A stretch of 31,923 bases of DNA, taken from Turicibacter sp. (GTDB lineage Bacteria; Bacillota; Bacilli; MOL361; Turicibacteraceae). The position numbers and the translations under genes were made by a program. Below, in pieces: positions 9,835 through 18,194 of the stretch (its first letter is position 1; each line of letters opens with the position of its first letter). The notes under the pieces were generated by a model, which searched no databases, was not told where the DNA came from, and saw nothing but the letters and a program-made list of their open reading frames with translations. The DNA is taken from positions 1 to 31,923 of the forward strand of contig JAUMTV010000020.1 of NCBI GenBank assembly GCA_030531025.1, given 5' to 3'.

Positions 9835-10245
9835 GTCATTATCTATTCCTTGAGATGATTTATTTCCTGATTTATCAAATTCATTCATAATACTATTTAC
9901 TGCTTTAGGTACTTGATCTAATAAGCGTTCATATAAAGATGTACGTTCTTCTAAGTGCTTTAATTCCACACCTGATTGATTAACAACTAAAAATGCAATT
10001 GGTGTAATTGAAAATCCACCACCACTTCCTCCACCAAATGGAGGTTGTTCATTTGGTCCTGTTTTATGCTCTGATTCGAACTCACTACCACCTGCTGCAA
10101 ATCCAAAACTTACTTTAGAAACAGGAATAATTGTTTCTCCATTTTCAGTTTTAACTGGATTTCCAACAATTGTATCAACATCGACCATTTGTTTAATATT
10201 TTCCATGGAGATTTTCATTAAATTGTGAATTGGATGTTCAGCCAT
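9826..10245 (-). CDS. ytfJ: GerW-family sporulation protein YtfJ
   Basis: A 139-residue member of the GerW/YtfJ family (Spore_YtfJ). In Bacillus it is a forespore protein needed for normal germination and function of the cortex-lytic enzyme SleB. The family pattern is clear: an N-terminal helix with MENIKQMVDVDTIVGNPV, then IPVSKVSFGFAAGGSEFE, a glycine-rich FGGGSGGGFSITPIAFLVV core and a polar tail. The ATG follows GAGGAGG located inside the last codons of ytfI; the ytfI TAG and the ytfJ ATG are one base apart, indicating translational coupling. This gene is good evidence that the host carries a sporulation programme. Confidence 0.93.
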   Translation of the reverse strand: MAEHPIHNLMKISMENIKQMVDVDTIVGNPVKTENGETIIPVSKVSFGFAAGGSEFESEHKTGPNEQPPFGGGSGGGFSITPIAFLVVNQSGVELKHLEERTSLYERLLDQVPKAVNSIMNEFDKSGNKSSQGIDNDNE

Positions 10246-10246
10246 T

Positions 10247-11014
10247 CTATCGTTCCTCCTCTAGCTTAACCATTCTTTTAATCGTTAACAATTCTTTAAA
10301 AGATAATAAAAGAACAATAATAATATCGACCAATCTGAACGAGAGTATGCATGAGAGATTCAAGAAAATTGAATTTCCACTAAATTTACTTTTAACATCA
10401 AAATGATATGATTCAATCTTTTTCACATAACGCTCAATAAATCGATAAATATTTGCTTCAATTCCCCAAATGACTCCTAACATACATCCTGTTGTCATTG
10501 CATCATTTAAACTAAACTCAATCAGTGAGTCTAATTTATTAATTTTAATTCGTGTCGTTAATCGAATCAAAATCACTTTACATTCTTTAAAAATGATTTT
10601 TCCACGATGCCACATTCGCTTCAATTCTTTTATATCTAGCTTTTTCTTAACTTTTTTCTCTTTAACTTTCTCTTTTTTCACAAGCGGTACTTTTTTTACT
10701 GTTTTCCCTTTAGTAGACGTGTGCTCAACCGTTTCTACCTTCGTCGTTTTCTTAACTTTCACATCAGTTTTCACTTCTTTTTTTGTGACCTTTGATTCTG
10801 TTGCTTCTTTGACTTCTTGAACCTGCTGTTTTGATTCTTGTTTCATAGGCTCACTAATAAGACTATCCAATTTCACTCGATACTTGAGCCAAAGATATCT
10901 AAACTCAATCCAACCGTTCTGATTTTGAACGAAAATTTCAATCTTAATTTTAATGAATAATAGGAGTATAAAAATCCCCAAGAGAACTAACAAAAAATAA
11001 CCAATCCAACGCAT
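10247..11014 (-). CDS. ytfI: DUF2953 membrane protein YtfI
   Basis: A 255-residue protein. An N-terminal membrane segment spans residues 4-24 (YFLLVLLGIFILLLFIKI). A conserved short region with WIEFRYLWLKYRVKLDS follows. A very lysine/threonine/valine-rich linker runs from about residue 58 to 125, then comes the DUF2953-type C-terminal domain with a final hydrophobic segment near 226-243. It is the upstream partner of ytfJ, as in Bacillus, where the pair is expressed in the forespore. The molecular function is unknown. The ATG follows AAGGGG. The sigma-G-like promoter upstream supports forespore expression here too. The charged linker is low complexity and probably flexible. Confidence 0.85.
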   Translation of the reverse strand: MRWIGYFLLVLLGIFILLLFIKIKIEIFVQNQNGWIEFRYLWLKYRVKLDSLISEPMKQESKQQVQEVKEATESKVTKKEVKTDVKVKKTTKVETVEHTSTKGKTVKKVPLVKKEKVKEKKVKKKLDIKELKRMWHRGKIIFKECKVILIRLTTRIKINKLDSLIEFSLNDAMTTGCMLGVIWGIEANIYRFIERYVKKIESYHFDVKSKFSGNSIFLNLSCILSFRLVDIIIVLLLSFKELLTIKRMVKLEEER

Positions 11015-11046
11015 AGTATAATCCCCTTAACTTAGACTTTTTTTGT

Positions 11047-11076
11047 TAGTATGTCCAAAAACAAAGATTTTTATTC
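11047..11076 (-). promoter_or_regulatory. Sigma-G-type forespore promoter of ytfI-ytfJ
   Basis: The minus strand reads GAATA, 18 bases, CATACTA. This fits the sigma-G consensus as I recall it from B. subtilis (GHATR, about 18 bases, CATNNTA) at every fixed position. The predicted start is about 26 bases before the ytfI ATG. Known biology (forespore expression of ytfJ in Bacillus) agrees; activity here is inferred. Confidence 0.65.
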
Positions 11077-11111
11077 CTTTATTTTCTTATCCCCCTCCCC
11101 CCTATTCATTT

Positions 11112-11146
11112 TAAAAAAAGTCGCTAGCATCCATTTTGCTAACGAT
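11112..11146 (-). terminator. Terminator of asnB
   Basis: Hairpin TCGTTAGCA / TGCTAGCGA (one G-T pair) followed by a run of seven T on the minus strand, just after the asnB stop codon. A G-rich tract (GGGGGGAGGGGG, minus strand, 11091-11102) lies just downstream. Confidence 0.85.
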
Positions 11147-11152
11147 TTTTTT

Positions 11153-12961
11153 TTATTCAATAAACGAGATATGATAATTTTTAAACCATAAATGAAATTG
11201 ATATAAGTAAGCAATTAATTGTGGCTGAGTCATTAATTGACCAAACCAAGGACGAGTAATAATTTCATCATCCGTATTAGCTAATGCCCATAGTTTTTTC
11301 TCATCAAAAATTTCATGTAAAATGGAGTCCGGATCATTGAGTGCATCTCTTAATAACGCTTGAGTCAATTCTTTATAATGAGGATTATGAGTTTTTGGAT
11401 AGGGATTTTTTTTACGATATAAGACTTCATCAGGTAGTAATCCTTCTAACGCTTTACGTAATAATCCTTTTTCCATGCCACCATAAAACTTCATGTCCCA
11501 AGGAATATTATATAAATACTCCATAATGCGTTGATCAGCGAATGGGACACGAACTTCAAGGCTAGCACCCATACTCATACGATCTTTTCGATCAAGTAGT
11601 GTTGGCATAAACCATTTCATATTTAAATAAGTCAGTTGACGTTTTTCATTTTCTAAATCACTATCTCCTTCTAAAATAGGAGCTAGTGCAATCGATTCAT
11701 TAAATCGTTCTTTAGCATAGCCAATTACATCTAATTTTTCTTGCCATTCAGGCTTTAATAAAGTATTTCGAATAGCTAAATCACGAAGCCATGGAAACAT
11801 ACCATTCATTGGTTCACGATAAAACCAAGGATAGCCACCAAAAATCTCATCAGCACATTCTCCGGATAAACTAACCGTAAATTCTTCTTTAATTTTTTTA
11901 CAGAACCAATATAACGATGAATCGACATCTGCCATTCCTGGCATATCACGTAAATGAACGGCATCAGTTAAAGCATCTGCTAAATCTTGATTACTAATGA
12001 CACAGTAATGATGATGAGTTTGATTTAAATCAGAGATTAATTTAATAAAGTCATTATCTTGTGAAACTGTAAAATCTGTTTTTTTGAAATACTTTACATT
12101 ATCTTCATAATCAATTGAAAAAGTATGAAGATTTTTCATTTGACTCGCTGCAACTGCTGTAATAGCAGAAGAATCTACACCTCCAGATAAAAACGTACAA
12201 AGTGGAACATCTGATACTAACTGACGTTTAATCGCATCTAGTAAGATTTCTCTTGTTTTTTCAACAGTTGTTTCAAAATCATCTTCATGCTTACTTGCTT
12301 CTACTTCCCAATATTGCTGAAACTCAATATGTCCTTGAGAAACTTTCATATAATAACCTGGTTTTAATTCTTCGATTCCTTTATATAACCCATGCCCTGG
12401 AGTATGTGAAGGACCAACTGCTAATAATTCTTTAAATCCCTCTAATGTAATTTCACTTTTATGCGTATAATGTAAAATTTGTTTTTGTTCTGATGCAATG
12501 ATGATGCCATCAGGTAACAAACTATAATACAGTGGTTTTACCCCAGCACGGTCACGCGCAACATATAATGTTTGTTCTTTACTATTCCACACTGCAAAAG
12601 CATAAATCCCATTTAATTTCTCAACCACTTTTTCTCCAAAGCAAACATAAGCTTTTAATAAAACTTCTGTATCTGAATGACCTTTAAACGTATATCCTGC
12701 TGCTAATAATTCCTCTCTTACTTCTTCTGTGTTATATAATTCACCATTATAAACCATTGTATAATGATGAAAAGCCATTGGTTGCTTTCCTTGCTCAATA
12801 TCAACAACTGATAAACGACGATGTCCTAAAAATACATGCTTATCATAAAAGGTTCCCCCTTCATCTGGTCCACGATGAAAGACTGCTTGAATACAATCCG
12901 TGTCATAAGGTGTTTTCACCTCATTGACTTGATAGTTTATCGCTCCAAAAATTCCACACAT
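11153..12961 (-). CDS. asnB: Asparagine synthetase, glutamine-hydrolysing
   Basis: A 602-residue class II amidotransferase that makes asparagine from aspartate, ATP and glutamine. Residues 2 to about 210 form the N-terminal nucleophile glutaminase, with Cys2 (MCGIFGAI), the HRGPDEGG loop and VYNGELYN. The synthetase domain has the PP-loop ATP-binding SGGVDSS and SGECADEIFGGYPW. Start choice matters because the catalytic cysteine must follow the initiator: the ATG at 12961 gives MCGIF and has GAGGTG six bases upstream. The GTG at 12970 and ATG at 12967 would bury it. Monocistronic, with its own terminator. Close paralogues (AsnB, AsnH, AsnO) cannot be separated by eye. Confidence 0.95.
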   Translation of the reverse strand: MCGIFGAINYQVNEVKTPYDTDCIQAVFHRGPDEGGTFYDKHVFLGHRRLSVVDIEQGKQPMAFHHYTMVYNGELYNTEEVREELLAAGYTFKGHSDTEVLLKAYVCFGEKVVEKLNGIYAFAVWNSKEQTLYVARDRAGVKPLYYSLLPDGIIIASEQKQILHYTHKSEITLEGFKELLAVGPSHTPGHGLYKGIEELKPGYYMKVSQGHIEFQQYWEVEASKHEDDFETTVEKTREILLDAIKRQLVSDVPLCTFLSGGVDSSAITAVAASQMKNLHTFSIDYEDNVKYFKKTDFTVSQDNDFIKLISDLNQTHHHYCVISNQDLADALTDAVHLRDMPGMADVDSSLYWFCKKIKEEFTVSLSGECADEIFGGYPWFYREPMNGMFPWLRDLAIRNTLLKPEWQEKLDVIGYAKERFNESIALAPILEGDSDLENEKRQLTYLNMKWFMPTLLDRKDRMSMGASLEVRVPFADQRIMEYLYNIPWDMKFYGGMEKGLLRKALEGLLPDEVLYRKKNPYPKTHNPHYKELTQALLRDALNDPDSILHEIFDEKKLWALANTDDEIITRPWFGQLMTQPQLIAYLYQFHLWFKNYHISFIE

Positions 12962-13044
12962 ACACATCACCTCACCAAAATTTATCGATTAGAATTAAAT
13001 GGTAAATAAGTTGTACGACATATCTTATGTAAAACCCTAGATGG

Positions 13045-13073
13045 TTGAAACAAATTTTCACTTCTGTTAATAT
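13045..13073 (+). promoter_or_regulatory. Sigma-A-type promoter of yidD
   Basis: TTGAAA, 17 bases, TAATAT, about 35 bases upstream of the yidD start. Confidence 0.65.
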
Positions 13074-13108
13074 AAATTTATCTTAATGAAGAAAGGACCT
13101 TTTCTTTT

Positions 13109-13357
13109 ATGAAACAGTTCATGATTAAACTTATTCGTTTTTATCAAAAATATATTTCTCCTTTATCTAATCCAAGTTGTCGCTACATTCCAACATGTTC
13201 TCACTATGCCATCGAAGCAATTGAAACACATGGTGCATTAAAGGGTGGCTATCTAGCTGCTAAACGACTTTTACGCTGTAATCCATGGGGGGGGATAGGA
13301 TACGATCCAGTCCCACCAAAGTGCGAACATCATCACACCAAAGATCAAAAAAAATAA
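13109..13357 (+). CDS. yidD: Membrane protein insertion efficiency factor YidD
   Basis: An 82-residue YidD-family protein. These small membrane-associated proteins assist YidC/Oxa1-dependent insertion of inner-membrane proteins. The family signature is complete: an amphipathic N-terminus ([12 protein letters not shown]), [16 protein letters not shown] with its conserved cysteines, [19 protein letters not shown] and GYDPVPPK. The C-terminus is charged and histidine-rich. The ATG is preceded by GAAAGGA. In many genomes yidD sits beside rnpA and yidC; here it is alone between asnB and a TRIC-family gene. A run of eight G (13287-13294) encodes the W-G-G motif and is a possible slippage site. Confidence 0.93.
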   Translation: MKQFMIKLIRFYQKYISPLSNPSCRYIPTCSHYAIEAIETHGALKGGYLAAKRLLRCNPWGGIGYDPVPPKCEHHHTKDQKK

Positions 13358-13386
13358 GATTAAAATTAGTTTTTAAAAATGATAAA

Positions 13387-13415
13387 TTGACATAAAATAA
13401 GGTGGTTGTTATACT
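13387..13415 (+). promoter_or_regulatory. Consensus promoter of the TRIC-family gene
   Basis: TTGACA, 17 bases, TATACT. An inverted repeat TTGTTA / TAACAA (13406-13423) covers the -10 box and could be an operator. Confidence 0.8.
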
Positions 13416-13456
13416 TTTAACAATGTTATCTTTTATATTTTGAGGGAGAGATTAAA

Positions 13457-14071
13457 GTGGACTTAATTACTTTTTTTGAATATATCGGCTTGTTCGTTTT
13501 TGCAGCATCAGGTGCCATTTGTGCCATGGAAAAGAAAATGGACTTATTCGGAATTTTAATTTTAGCAACTGTCACCGCCATTGGAGGTGGAGTCATTCGT
13601 GATGTTGTAACTGATATTGGAATTCCTGCCTTTTTTTCTAACTATCAATACTTATTAGTGATTATCATTGCAACCTATTTAGTCATCTTATTTCGTGGAC
13701 AAATACCATGGAGAAAATCATTTATTGTTTTAGATGCACTTGGTTTAGCCGTATTTACTATTGCTGCAGGAATGAAAGCTATTGAGTCAGATTATAATTT
13801 TATGACTTTCATATTTGTCTCTGTCATCACAGCAGTAGGTGGTGGAGTCATTCGTGATGTTTTAGCTCAACGAGTTCCTACAATTTTAAAACGTGAAATT
13901 TATGCAGTGGCTTCTTTAATTGGCGCAATCTGCTTTTGGTTTATTCATCCAATCCTCGGAATGACGCTAAGTTCATATCTATGTTTAGGATTAATTTTCT
14001 TTATTCGTCTGATCACTCTCTATTATCACATTGAACTCCCATATGCAGATAAAGAAGAAATTCATTTCTAG
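13457..14071 (+). CDS. TRIC / UPF0126 family membrane protein
   Basis: A 204-residue polytopic membrane protein made of two homologous halves. The first half has FVFAASGAICAMEKK and AIGGGVIRDVV. The second has GLAVFTIAAGMKA and AVGGGVIRDVLAQRVP. The doubled GGGVIRDV motif is diagnostic of the UPF0126/YvgT family, the bacterial relatives of trimeric intracellular cation channels that conduct monovalent cations. About seven membrane segments are expected. Start is GTG with GAGGGAGAG upstream; no alternative ATG is near. Monocistronic, between a consensus promoter and a strong terminator. The substrate is not known from sequence; cation conductance is inferred from the family. Confidence 0.9.
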   Translation: MDLITFFEYIGLFVFAASGAICAMEKKMDLFGILILATVTAIGGGVIRDVVTDIGIPAFFSNYQYLLVIIIATYLVILFRGQIPWRKSFIVLDALGLAVFTIAAGMKAIESDYNFMTFIFVSVITAVGGGVIRDVLAQRVPTILKREIYAVASLIGAICFWFIHPILGMTLSSYLCLGLIFFIRLITLYYHIELPYADKEEIHF

Positions 14072-14099
14072 CCCGATTTGATTATAAATCGGGTTTTTT
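14072..14099 (+). terminator. Terminator of the TRIC-family gene
   Basis: CCCGATTT / AAATCGGG stem with a six-base loop followed by TTTTTT, starting directly after the stop codon. Confidence 0.92.
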
Positions 14100-14101
14100 A
14101 T

Positions 14102-14129
14102 TTGCTCTCCTTTTAAAACACGGTATAAT
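14102..14129 (+). promoter_or_regulatory. Promoter of the ABC-F gene
   Basis: TTGCTC, 16 bases, TATAAT. A second TATAAT lies at 14135-14140. Confidence 0.6.
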
Positions 14130-14164
14130 AGTTCTATAATTTAAGAAATGCAGTGGTGATAAAG

Positions 14165-16078
14165 TTGAATTTAATGACAATTGAAAATATAAGTAAAAGC
14201 TACTCTGTTAAAACATTACTTAAAGATATTTCATTCGGAATTAGCGAAGGTGAAAAGATTGGAATCATCGGTGTAAACGGAACTGGAAAATCAACTCTTT
14301 TAAAAATTATTGCTGGTGTTGAAACGCCAGAAACAGGAAAAATAACAAAAGGTAATCGTGTTCGCATTGAATATCTCTCACAAAATCCAAACTTTGATGA
14401 AGAGGCAACTGTTTTAGAGCAAGTCTTCAAAGGAAACTCACCTGAAATGAAGCTCCTTCGTGATTATCAAGAAATTCTTGAAATCTTACAAAAGGATTAT
14501 AATGATGAAATAAATGAACGTTTATTAAAACTTCAAGACCAAATCGACCGTTTAAATTTATGGGATTTAGAAAGCGAAGCTAAATCAGTTTTAACTAAGC
14601 TAGGTATCACTAACTTCTCACAAAAAGTCAAAGAGTTATCAGGTGGACAACGTAAGCGCGTGACATTAGCTTCAGCTCTTATTACTCCATGTGAGTTATT
14701 AATTTTAGATGAGCCGACAAACCACTTAGATAATGAAACCATCTCGAAGTTAGAAGACTATTTAAATGCCCGAAAAGGATCGTTATTAATGATTACCCAT
14801 GATCGTTACTTCTTAGATCGTGTAACGAATCGTATTATTGAATTAGATAAAGGAAAGCTATATAGCTATGATGGAAATTATTCTTTATTCCTTGAAAAGA
14901 AAATGGAACGTCTTCAATTAGAAGCTGCTATGGAAGATAAGCGTCAAAACTTATTAAGAAAAGAATTGGCTTGGGTTCGCCGAGGAGCACAAGCACGCTC
15001 TACTAAGCAAAAAGCCCGTTTACAACGTTTTGAAGACCTTAAAAATCAAGAAAAGAATACTACCCAAGAAAACCTAGAGATCTCAGTCGCTTCGACACGT
15101 CTTGGTCGTAAAATCATGGAGTTTAATCATGTGAGTAAATCTTATGGGGATCGCTGCCTCATTCATGATCTTGATTACACACTAGCTAGAACAGATCGCA
15201 TTGGTATTGTGGGTCCTAATGGGATTGGAAAATCTACTTTAATCAACTTAATTCGTGGGAAAATCAAGCCAGATGCTGGTACAATTGACATTGGAGAAAC
15301 AGTTAATATTGGATGCTTTGCTCAAGAAAGTGAAGAAATGAATCCAAATATGCGTTCCATTGATTATATTAAAGAAAAGCGTGAATACATTGAAACAGCT
15401 GATGGAACACGTATTACTGCTTCTCAAATGTGTGAACGCTTCTTGTTTGACGGTCATCTTCAATACTCTCAAATCGGAACATTATCTGGAGGAGAACGTC
15501 GCCGTTTATACTTATTACGCATTTTAATGGATGCACCAAATGTCTTACTTCTTGATGAGCCAACAAATGACTTAGATATTGATACGTTAAGACGTTTAGA
15601 AGATTATTTAGATGACTTTAATGGCATTGTTATTACAGTTTCACATGACCGTTACTTCTTAGATCGTATTTGTAATAAAATTTTTGCTTATGAAGGAAAT
15701 GGACATATTAGAATCTATACAGGTAACTATTGTGACTATCTAGCCTTTCAAGAAGCCAATAATTTAGCAAAGCAAGAAGCTACTCAAGAAGAAGTAAAAG
15801 TAAAAGAGACGCAAAAGGCAAAACCACGTCTAGAGAAAAAAATAAAATTTACATTTGCTGAACAAAAAGAATTTGAAACCATTGATGATGAAATTGCCGA
15901 ACTAGAAGAAAAAGTTTCTGAACTAGATGAGCAACTGATTCAATATTCGACTGATTATGTTAAGTTACAAGAAATTATGGCGGAAAAAACAGAAGTTGAA
16001 GAAAATTTAGCTTATAAATATGAACGTTGGGAATATTTAAATCAATTAGCTGAAGAAATTGAAAATTCAAAGAAATAA
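14165..16078 (+). CDS. yfmR: ABC-F translation factor, YfmR/Uup type
   Basis: A cytosolic tandem ATPase of about 637 residues with no membrane segments. The first cassette has Walker A GVNGTGKST, signature LSGGQRKR and Walker B LLILDEPTNHLD; the second has GPNGIGKST, LSGGERRRL and VLLLDEPTNDLD. Both keep the catalytic glutamate-equivalent. The two are joined by the ABC-F P-site tRNA-interaction linker, and a C-terminal coiled coil from about residue 555 is typical of Uup/YfmR. These proteins act on the ribosome to relieve stalling, overlapping with EF-P. The start is uncertain: I chose TTG at 14165, with GGTGAT at good spacing and the family-like MNLMTIENISKSY. An in-frame GTG at 14153 and an ATG at 14174 are alternatives. 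Confidence 0.9.
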   Translation: MNLMTIENISKSYSVKTLLKDISFGISEGEKIGIIGVNGTGKSTLLKIIAGVETPETGKITKGNRVRIEYLSQNPNFDEEATVLEQVFKGNSPEMKLLRDYQEILEILQKDYNDEINERLLKLQDQIDRLNLWDLESEAKSVLTKLGITNFSQKVKELSGGQRKRVTLASALITPCELLILDEPTNHLDNETISKLEDYLNARKGSLLMITHDRYFLDRVTNRIIELDKGKLYSYDGNYSLFLEKKMERLQLEAAMEDKRQNLLRKELAWVRRGAQARSTKQKARLQRFEDLKNQEKNTTQENLEISVASTRLGRKIMEFNHVSKSYGDRCLIHDLDYTLARTDRIGIVGPNGIGKSTLINLIRGKIKPDAGTIDIGETVNIGCFAQESEEMNPNMRSIDYIKEKREYIETADGTRITASQMCERFLFDGHLQYSQIGTLSGGERRRLYLLRILMDAPNVLLLDEPTNDLDIDTLRRLEDYLDDFNGIVITVSHDRYFLDRICNKIFAYEGNGHIRIYTGNYCDYLAFQEANNLAKQEATQEEVKVKETQKAKPRLEKKIKFTFAEQKEFETIDDEIAELEEKVSELDEQLIQYSTDYVKLQEIMAEKTEVEENLAYKYERWEYLNQLAEEIENSKK

Positions 16079-16111
16079 AAAAAGACTCGACCAATTGGTC
16101 GAGTTTTTTTA
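16076..16111. terminator. Bidirectional terminator between yfmR and apeB
   Basis: Perfect inverted repeat ACTCGACCAA / TTGGTCGAGT at 16085-16104 with T runs on both sides. It serves the two converging genes. Confidence 0.92.
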
Positions 16112-17404
16112 TAACCCAAAGAATGTTGTAAATAATTTAACTGTTAAATCGTGATCTTCAACTGTTGCTAATTCACGAACTGAATGCATTCCTAATAATG
16201 GAGCACCCATATCCATGACTGGAATTGTTAAAATTGATGATGTCACTGGACCAATTGTTGTTCCACCACGAACATCTGAACGATTATAGAATTTTTGATA
16301 TGGAATCTGTGCCATTTGACATAATCCTTCAAAAATTGCCATACAGTTACTATCCGTACTATATGAACCAGAAGCAGCAATTTTAAGCACTGGTCCTTTT
16401 CCTAATACTGGACGATTTGTTGGATCATGCTTTTCTGCAACATTTGGATGAACGGCATGTGCTAAGTCAGCAGAAATCATAACTGAATTAGCTAATGTAC
16501 GATGCATATCTTCACGATCTTTTCCAAGTGCTAATGTTACACGTTCAATAATATTAGGAATAAAGTTTGAATTAGCACCTTGTGCTGTTAAACTCCCAAT
16601 CTCTTCATTATCCATGCAAATCATCATTTTAGTAGCAGCATTTTCACCACTCTCAACTAACGCTTTAACTCCAGCATAAACCATCCACATATCGTCTAAT
16701 CCACCACATGAGATGAACTCTTCATTCATACCAACTAATGACCCTTTTTCATACTCATATAAGCTTAATTCAAATCCCATAATGTCTTGATGATCAACGT
16801 TTAACTCATCAGCTAATAATTTAACTAAATAGTTATCTTTTTCAAATTGCTCATTTACTAATCCAAGTAAAGGTAATGTATCCTTTTGTTTATTCACTTC
16901 AAATCCTTCATTAACAGATCGATTCATATGAATAGCTAAGCTTGGAATAATTAATAATGGTTTATTAATGTTCACTAACTTAGTTACTGGTTTAAGCGGT
17001 GTTTCACCTTTTAATGTTACTTTCCCTGCTAACCCTAATGGACGATCAAACCATGTATATAAAAGAGGTCCACCATAACCTTCAGTATTTAACTTTAAAT
17101 ATGTTCCTTCCGTAACCATCTCTGGTTTAGCTTTGACTCTAAAACCTGGTGAATCAGTATGTGCCCCAATCATACGGATTCCATGGTCAACAATATCACC
17201 TGTTCCAATTTCGAAAGCAATTAATGCAGAATCATTTTTCTTAACATAATATTTTCCTTTAGGCTCTAAAGACCATTTATCAGTTTCTTTTAACTCAGCA
17301 TAGCCATGATCTATTAAATATGACTCTGTTTGTAAAACACTATGAAATGCAGTTGGACTTGCATATAAAAAATCGATTAATTCTAATGCAGCTTGCTTTT
17401 TCAT
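16109..17404 (-). CDS. apeB: M18-family aminopeptidase
   Basis: A 431-residue zinc aminopeptidase of family M18 (ApeB/aspartyl aminopeptidase type), which removes N-terminal, often acidic, residues from peptides in the cytosol. The metal and catalytic motifs are present in order: GAHTDSPGFRVK, SCGGLDDMW, the MDNEEIGS glutamates, SADLAHAVHPN and MHSVRELATVED near the C-terminus. The length is normal for the family. The ATG follows GGAGGAG. Monocistronic, with its own consensus promoter, and converging on the ABC-F gene. Confidence 0.93.
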   Translation of the reverse strand: MKKQAALELIDFLYASPTAFHSVLQTESYLIDHGYAELKETDKWSLEPKGKYYVKKNDSALIAFEIGTGDIVDHGIRMIGAHTDSPGFRVKAKPEMVTEGTYLKLNTEGYGGPLLYTWFDRPLGLAGKVTLKGETPLKPVTKLVNINKPLLIIPSLAIHMNRSVNEGFEVNKQKDTLPLLGLVNEQFEKDNYLVKLLADELNVDHQDIMGFELSLYEYEKGSLVGMNEEFISCGGLDDMWMVYAGVKALVESGENAATKMMICMDNEEIGSLTAQGANSNFIPNIIERVTLALGKDREDMHRTLANSVMISADLAHAVHPNVAEKHDPTNRPVLGKGPVLKIAASGSYSTDSNCMAIFEGLCQMAQIPYQKFYNRSDVRGGTTIGPVTSSILTIPVMDMGAPLLGMHSVRELATVEDHDLTVKLFTTFFGL

Positions 17405-17440
17405 CTGTTAGCTCCTCCTATTTGTTAATAACTAATATTC

Positions 17441-17469
17441 ATCATATCATTTTTTAAATAAATAGGCAA
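17441..17469 (-). promoter_or_regulatory. Promoter of apeB
   Basis: TTGCCT, 17 bases, TATGAT on the minus strand, about 40 bases before the start codon. Confidence 0.72.
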
Positions 17470-17533
17470 ATCGACAAGTTCTAAGCGAAAAAGTGATATT
17501 AAATTCAAATTGTATGAAAATAGCTGATTAAAT

Positions 17534-17566
17534 ATAAAAAAGACTAAACAAGTTAAATGTTTAGCC
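17534..17566 (-). terminator. Second terminator of the tRNA operon
   Basis: GGCTAAACA / TTGTTTAGTC-type stem followed by TTTTTTATATT on the minus strand, 15 bases past the first terminator. The plus-strand flank is A-rich, so it mainly serves the minus strand. Confidence 0.75.
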
Positions 17567-17573
17567 TAAAAAA

Positions 17574-17596
17574 TAAAAAAAGCTCTAATTAAGAGC
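17574..17596 (-). terminator. First terminator of the tRNA operon
   Basis: GCTCT / AGAGC stem with a TAATT loop followed by seven T on the minus strand, 18 bases after the tRNA-Asp CCA. Confidence 0.82.
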
Positions 17597-17613
17597 ATTC
17601 ACTACTATTTAAA

Positions 17614-17689
17614 TGGCGGTCCAGACGGGAATCGAACCCGCGATCTCCTGCGTGACAGGCAGGCATGTTAACCGCTACACCACTGGACC
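17614..17689 (-). tRNA. tRNA-Asp (GTC)
   Basis: A 76-base cloverleaf with acceptor GGTCCAG / CTGGACC, anticodon loop CTGTCAC with GTC, a normal T arm (GGTTCGATTCC) and an encoded CCA. Last gene of the operon. Confidence 0.97.
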
Positions 17690-17696
17690 TTTTATT

Positions 17697-17772
<76 letters not shown>

Positions 17773-17782
17773 ATGTGATAAA

Positions 17783-17858
17783 TGGTGGCTTGGGACGGAA
17801 TCGAACCGCCGACACAAGGATTTTCAGTCCTTTGCTCTACCGACTGAGCTACCAAGCC
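17783..17858 (-). tRNA. tRNA-Phe (GAA)
   Basis: Acceptor GGCTTGG / CCAAGCC, anticodon loop with GAA flanked by the usual A-rich 3' side, a T arm and an encoded CCA. 76 bases. Confidence 0.97.
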
Positions 17859-17863
17859 AAATA

Positions 17864-17952
17864 TGGTGCCTAGGGCCGGAATCGAACCGGCACGGGTGTC
17901 ACCACCCGCAGGATTTTAAGTCCTGTGCGTCTACCAGTTCCGCCACCCAGGC
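17864..17952 (-). tRNA. tRNA-Leu (TAA)
   Basis: An 89-base class II tRNA with a long variable arm (CGGGTGGTGACACCCG). Anticodon TAA lies in the loop between GGACT and AATCC; CCA is encoded. Confidence 0.97.
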
Positions 17953-17966
17953 ATGTCATTTATTTC

Positions 17967-17985
17967 AAGGCACGCGCCTTTTTTT
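17967..17985 (+). terminator. Terminator-like hairpin antisense to the tRNA operon
   Basis: AAGGC, loop ACGC, GCCTT, then TTTTT, reading on the plus strand between tRNA-Leu and tRNA-Lys, against the direction of the tRNAs. On the minus strand the hairpin has no T tail. Confidence 0.5.
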
Positions 17986-17991
17986 AAAAAA

Positions 17992-18067
17992 TGGTGTCCT
18001 GCAGAGGACTCGAACCTCTGACCCTCTGATTAAAAGTCAGATGCTCTACCAACTGAGCTAGCAGGAC
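17992..18067 (-). tRNA. tRNA-Lys (TTT)
   Basis: Acceptor GTCCTGC / GCAGGAC, anticodon TTT, a T arm GGTTCGAGTCC and an encoded CCA. 76 bases. A 127-base spacer separates it from tRNA-Val; I see no gene in that spacer. Confidence 0.97.
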
Positions 18068-18194
18068 TTTTATATTGTCTAGCAACACTCGCATAACACT
18101 TATAAAGTTCAATAACAACTCATAACTTTCAGTTATTCCATTGTTCTTTAAACTTTCTACCTGTTATAAGCGCTCGCTTTTGCTTTTCTTATTA

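Noticed and set aside
10470..10820. Plus-strand open frame opposite ytfI
   Set aside because: It is the shadow of the lysine-rich linker (Phe/Ser-rich complement) without a ribosome binding site.
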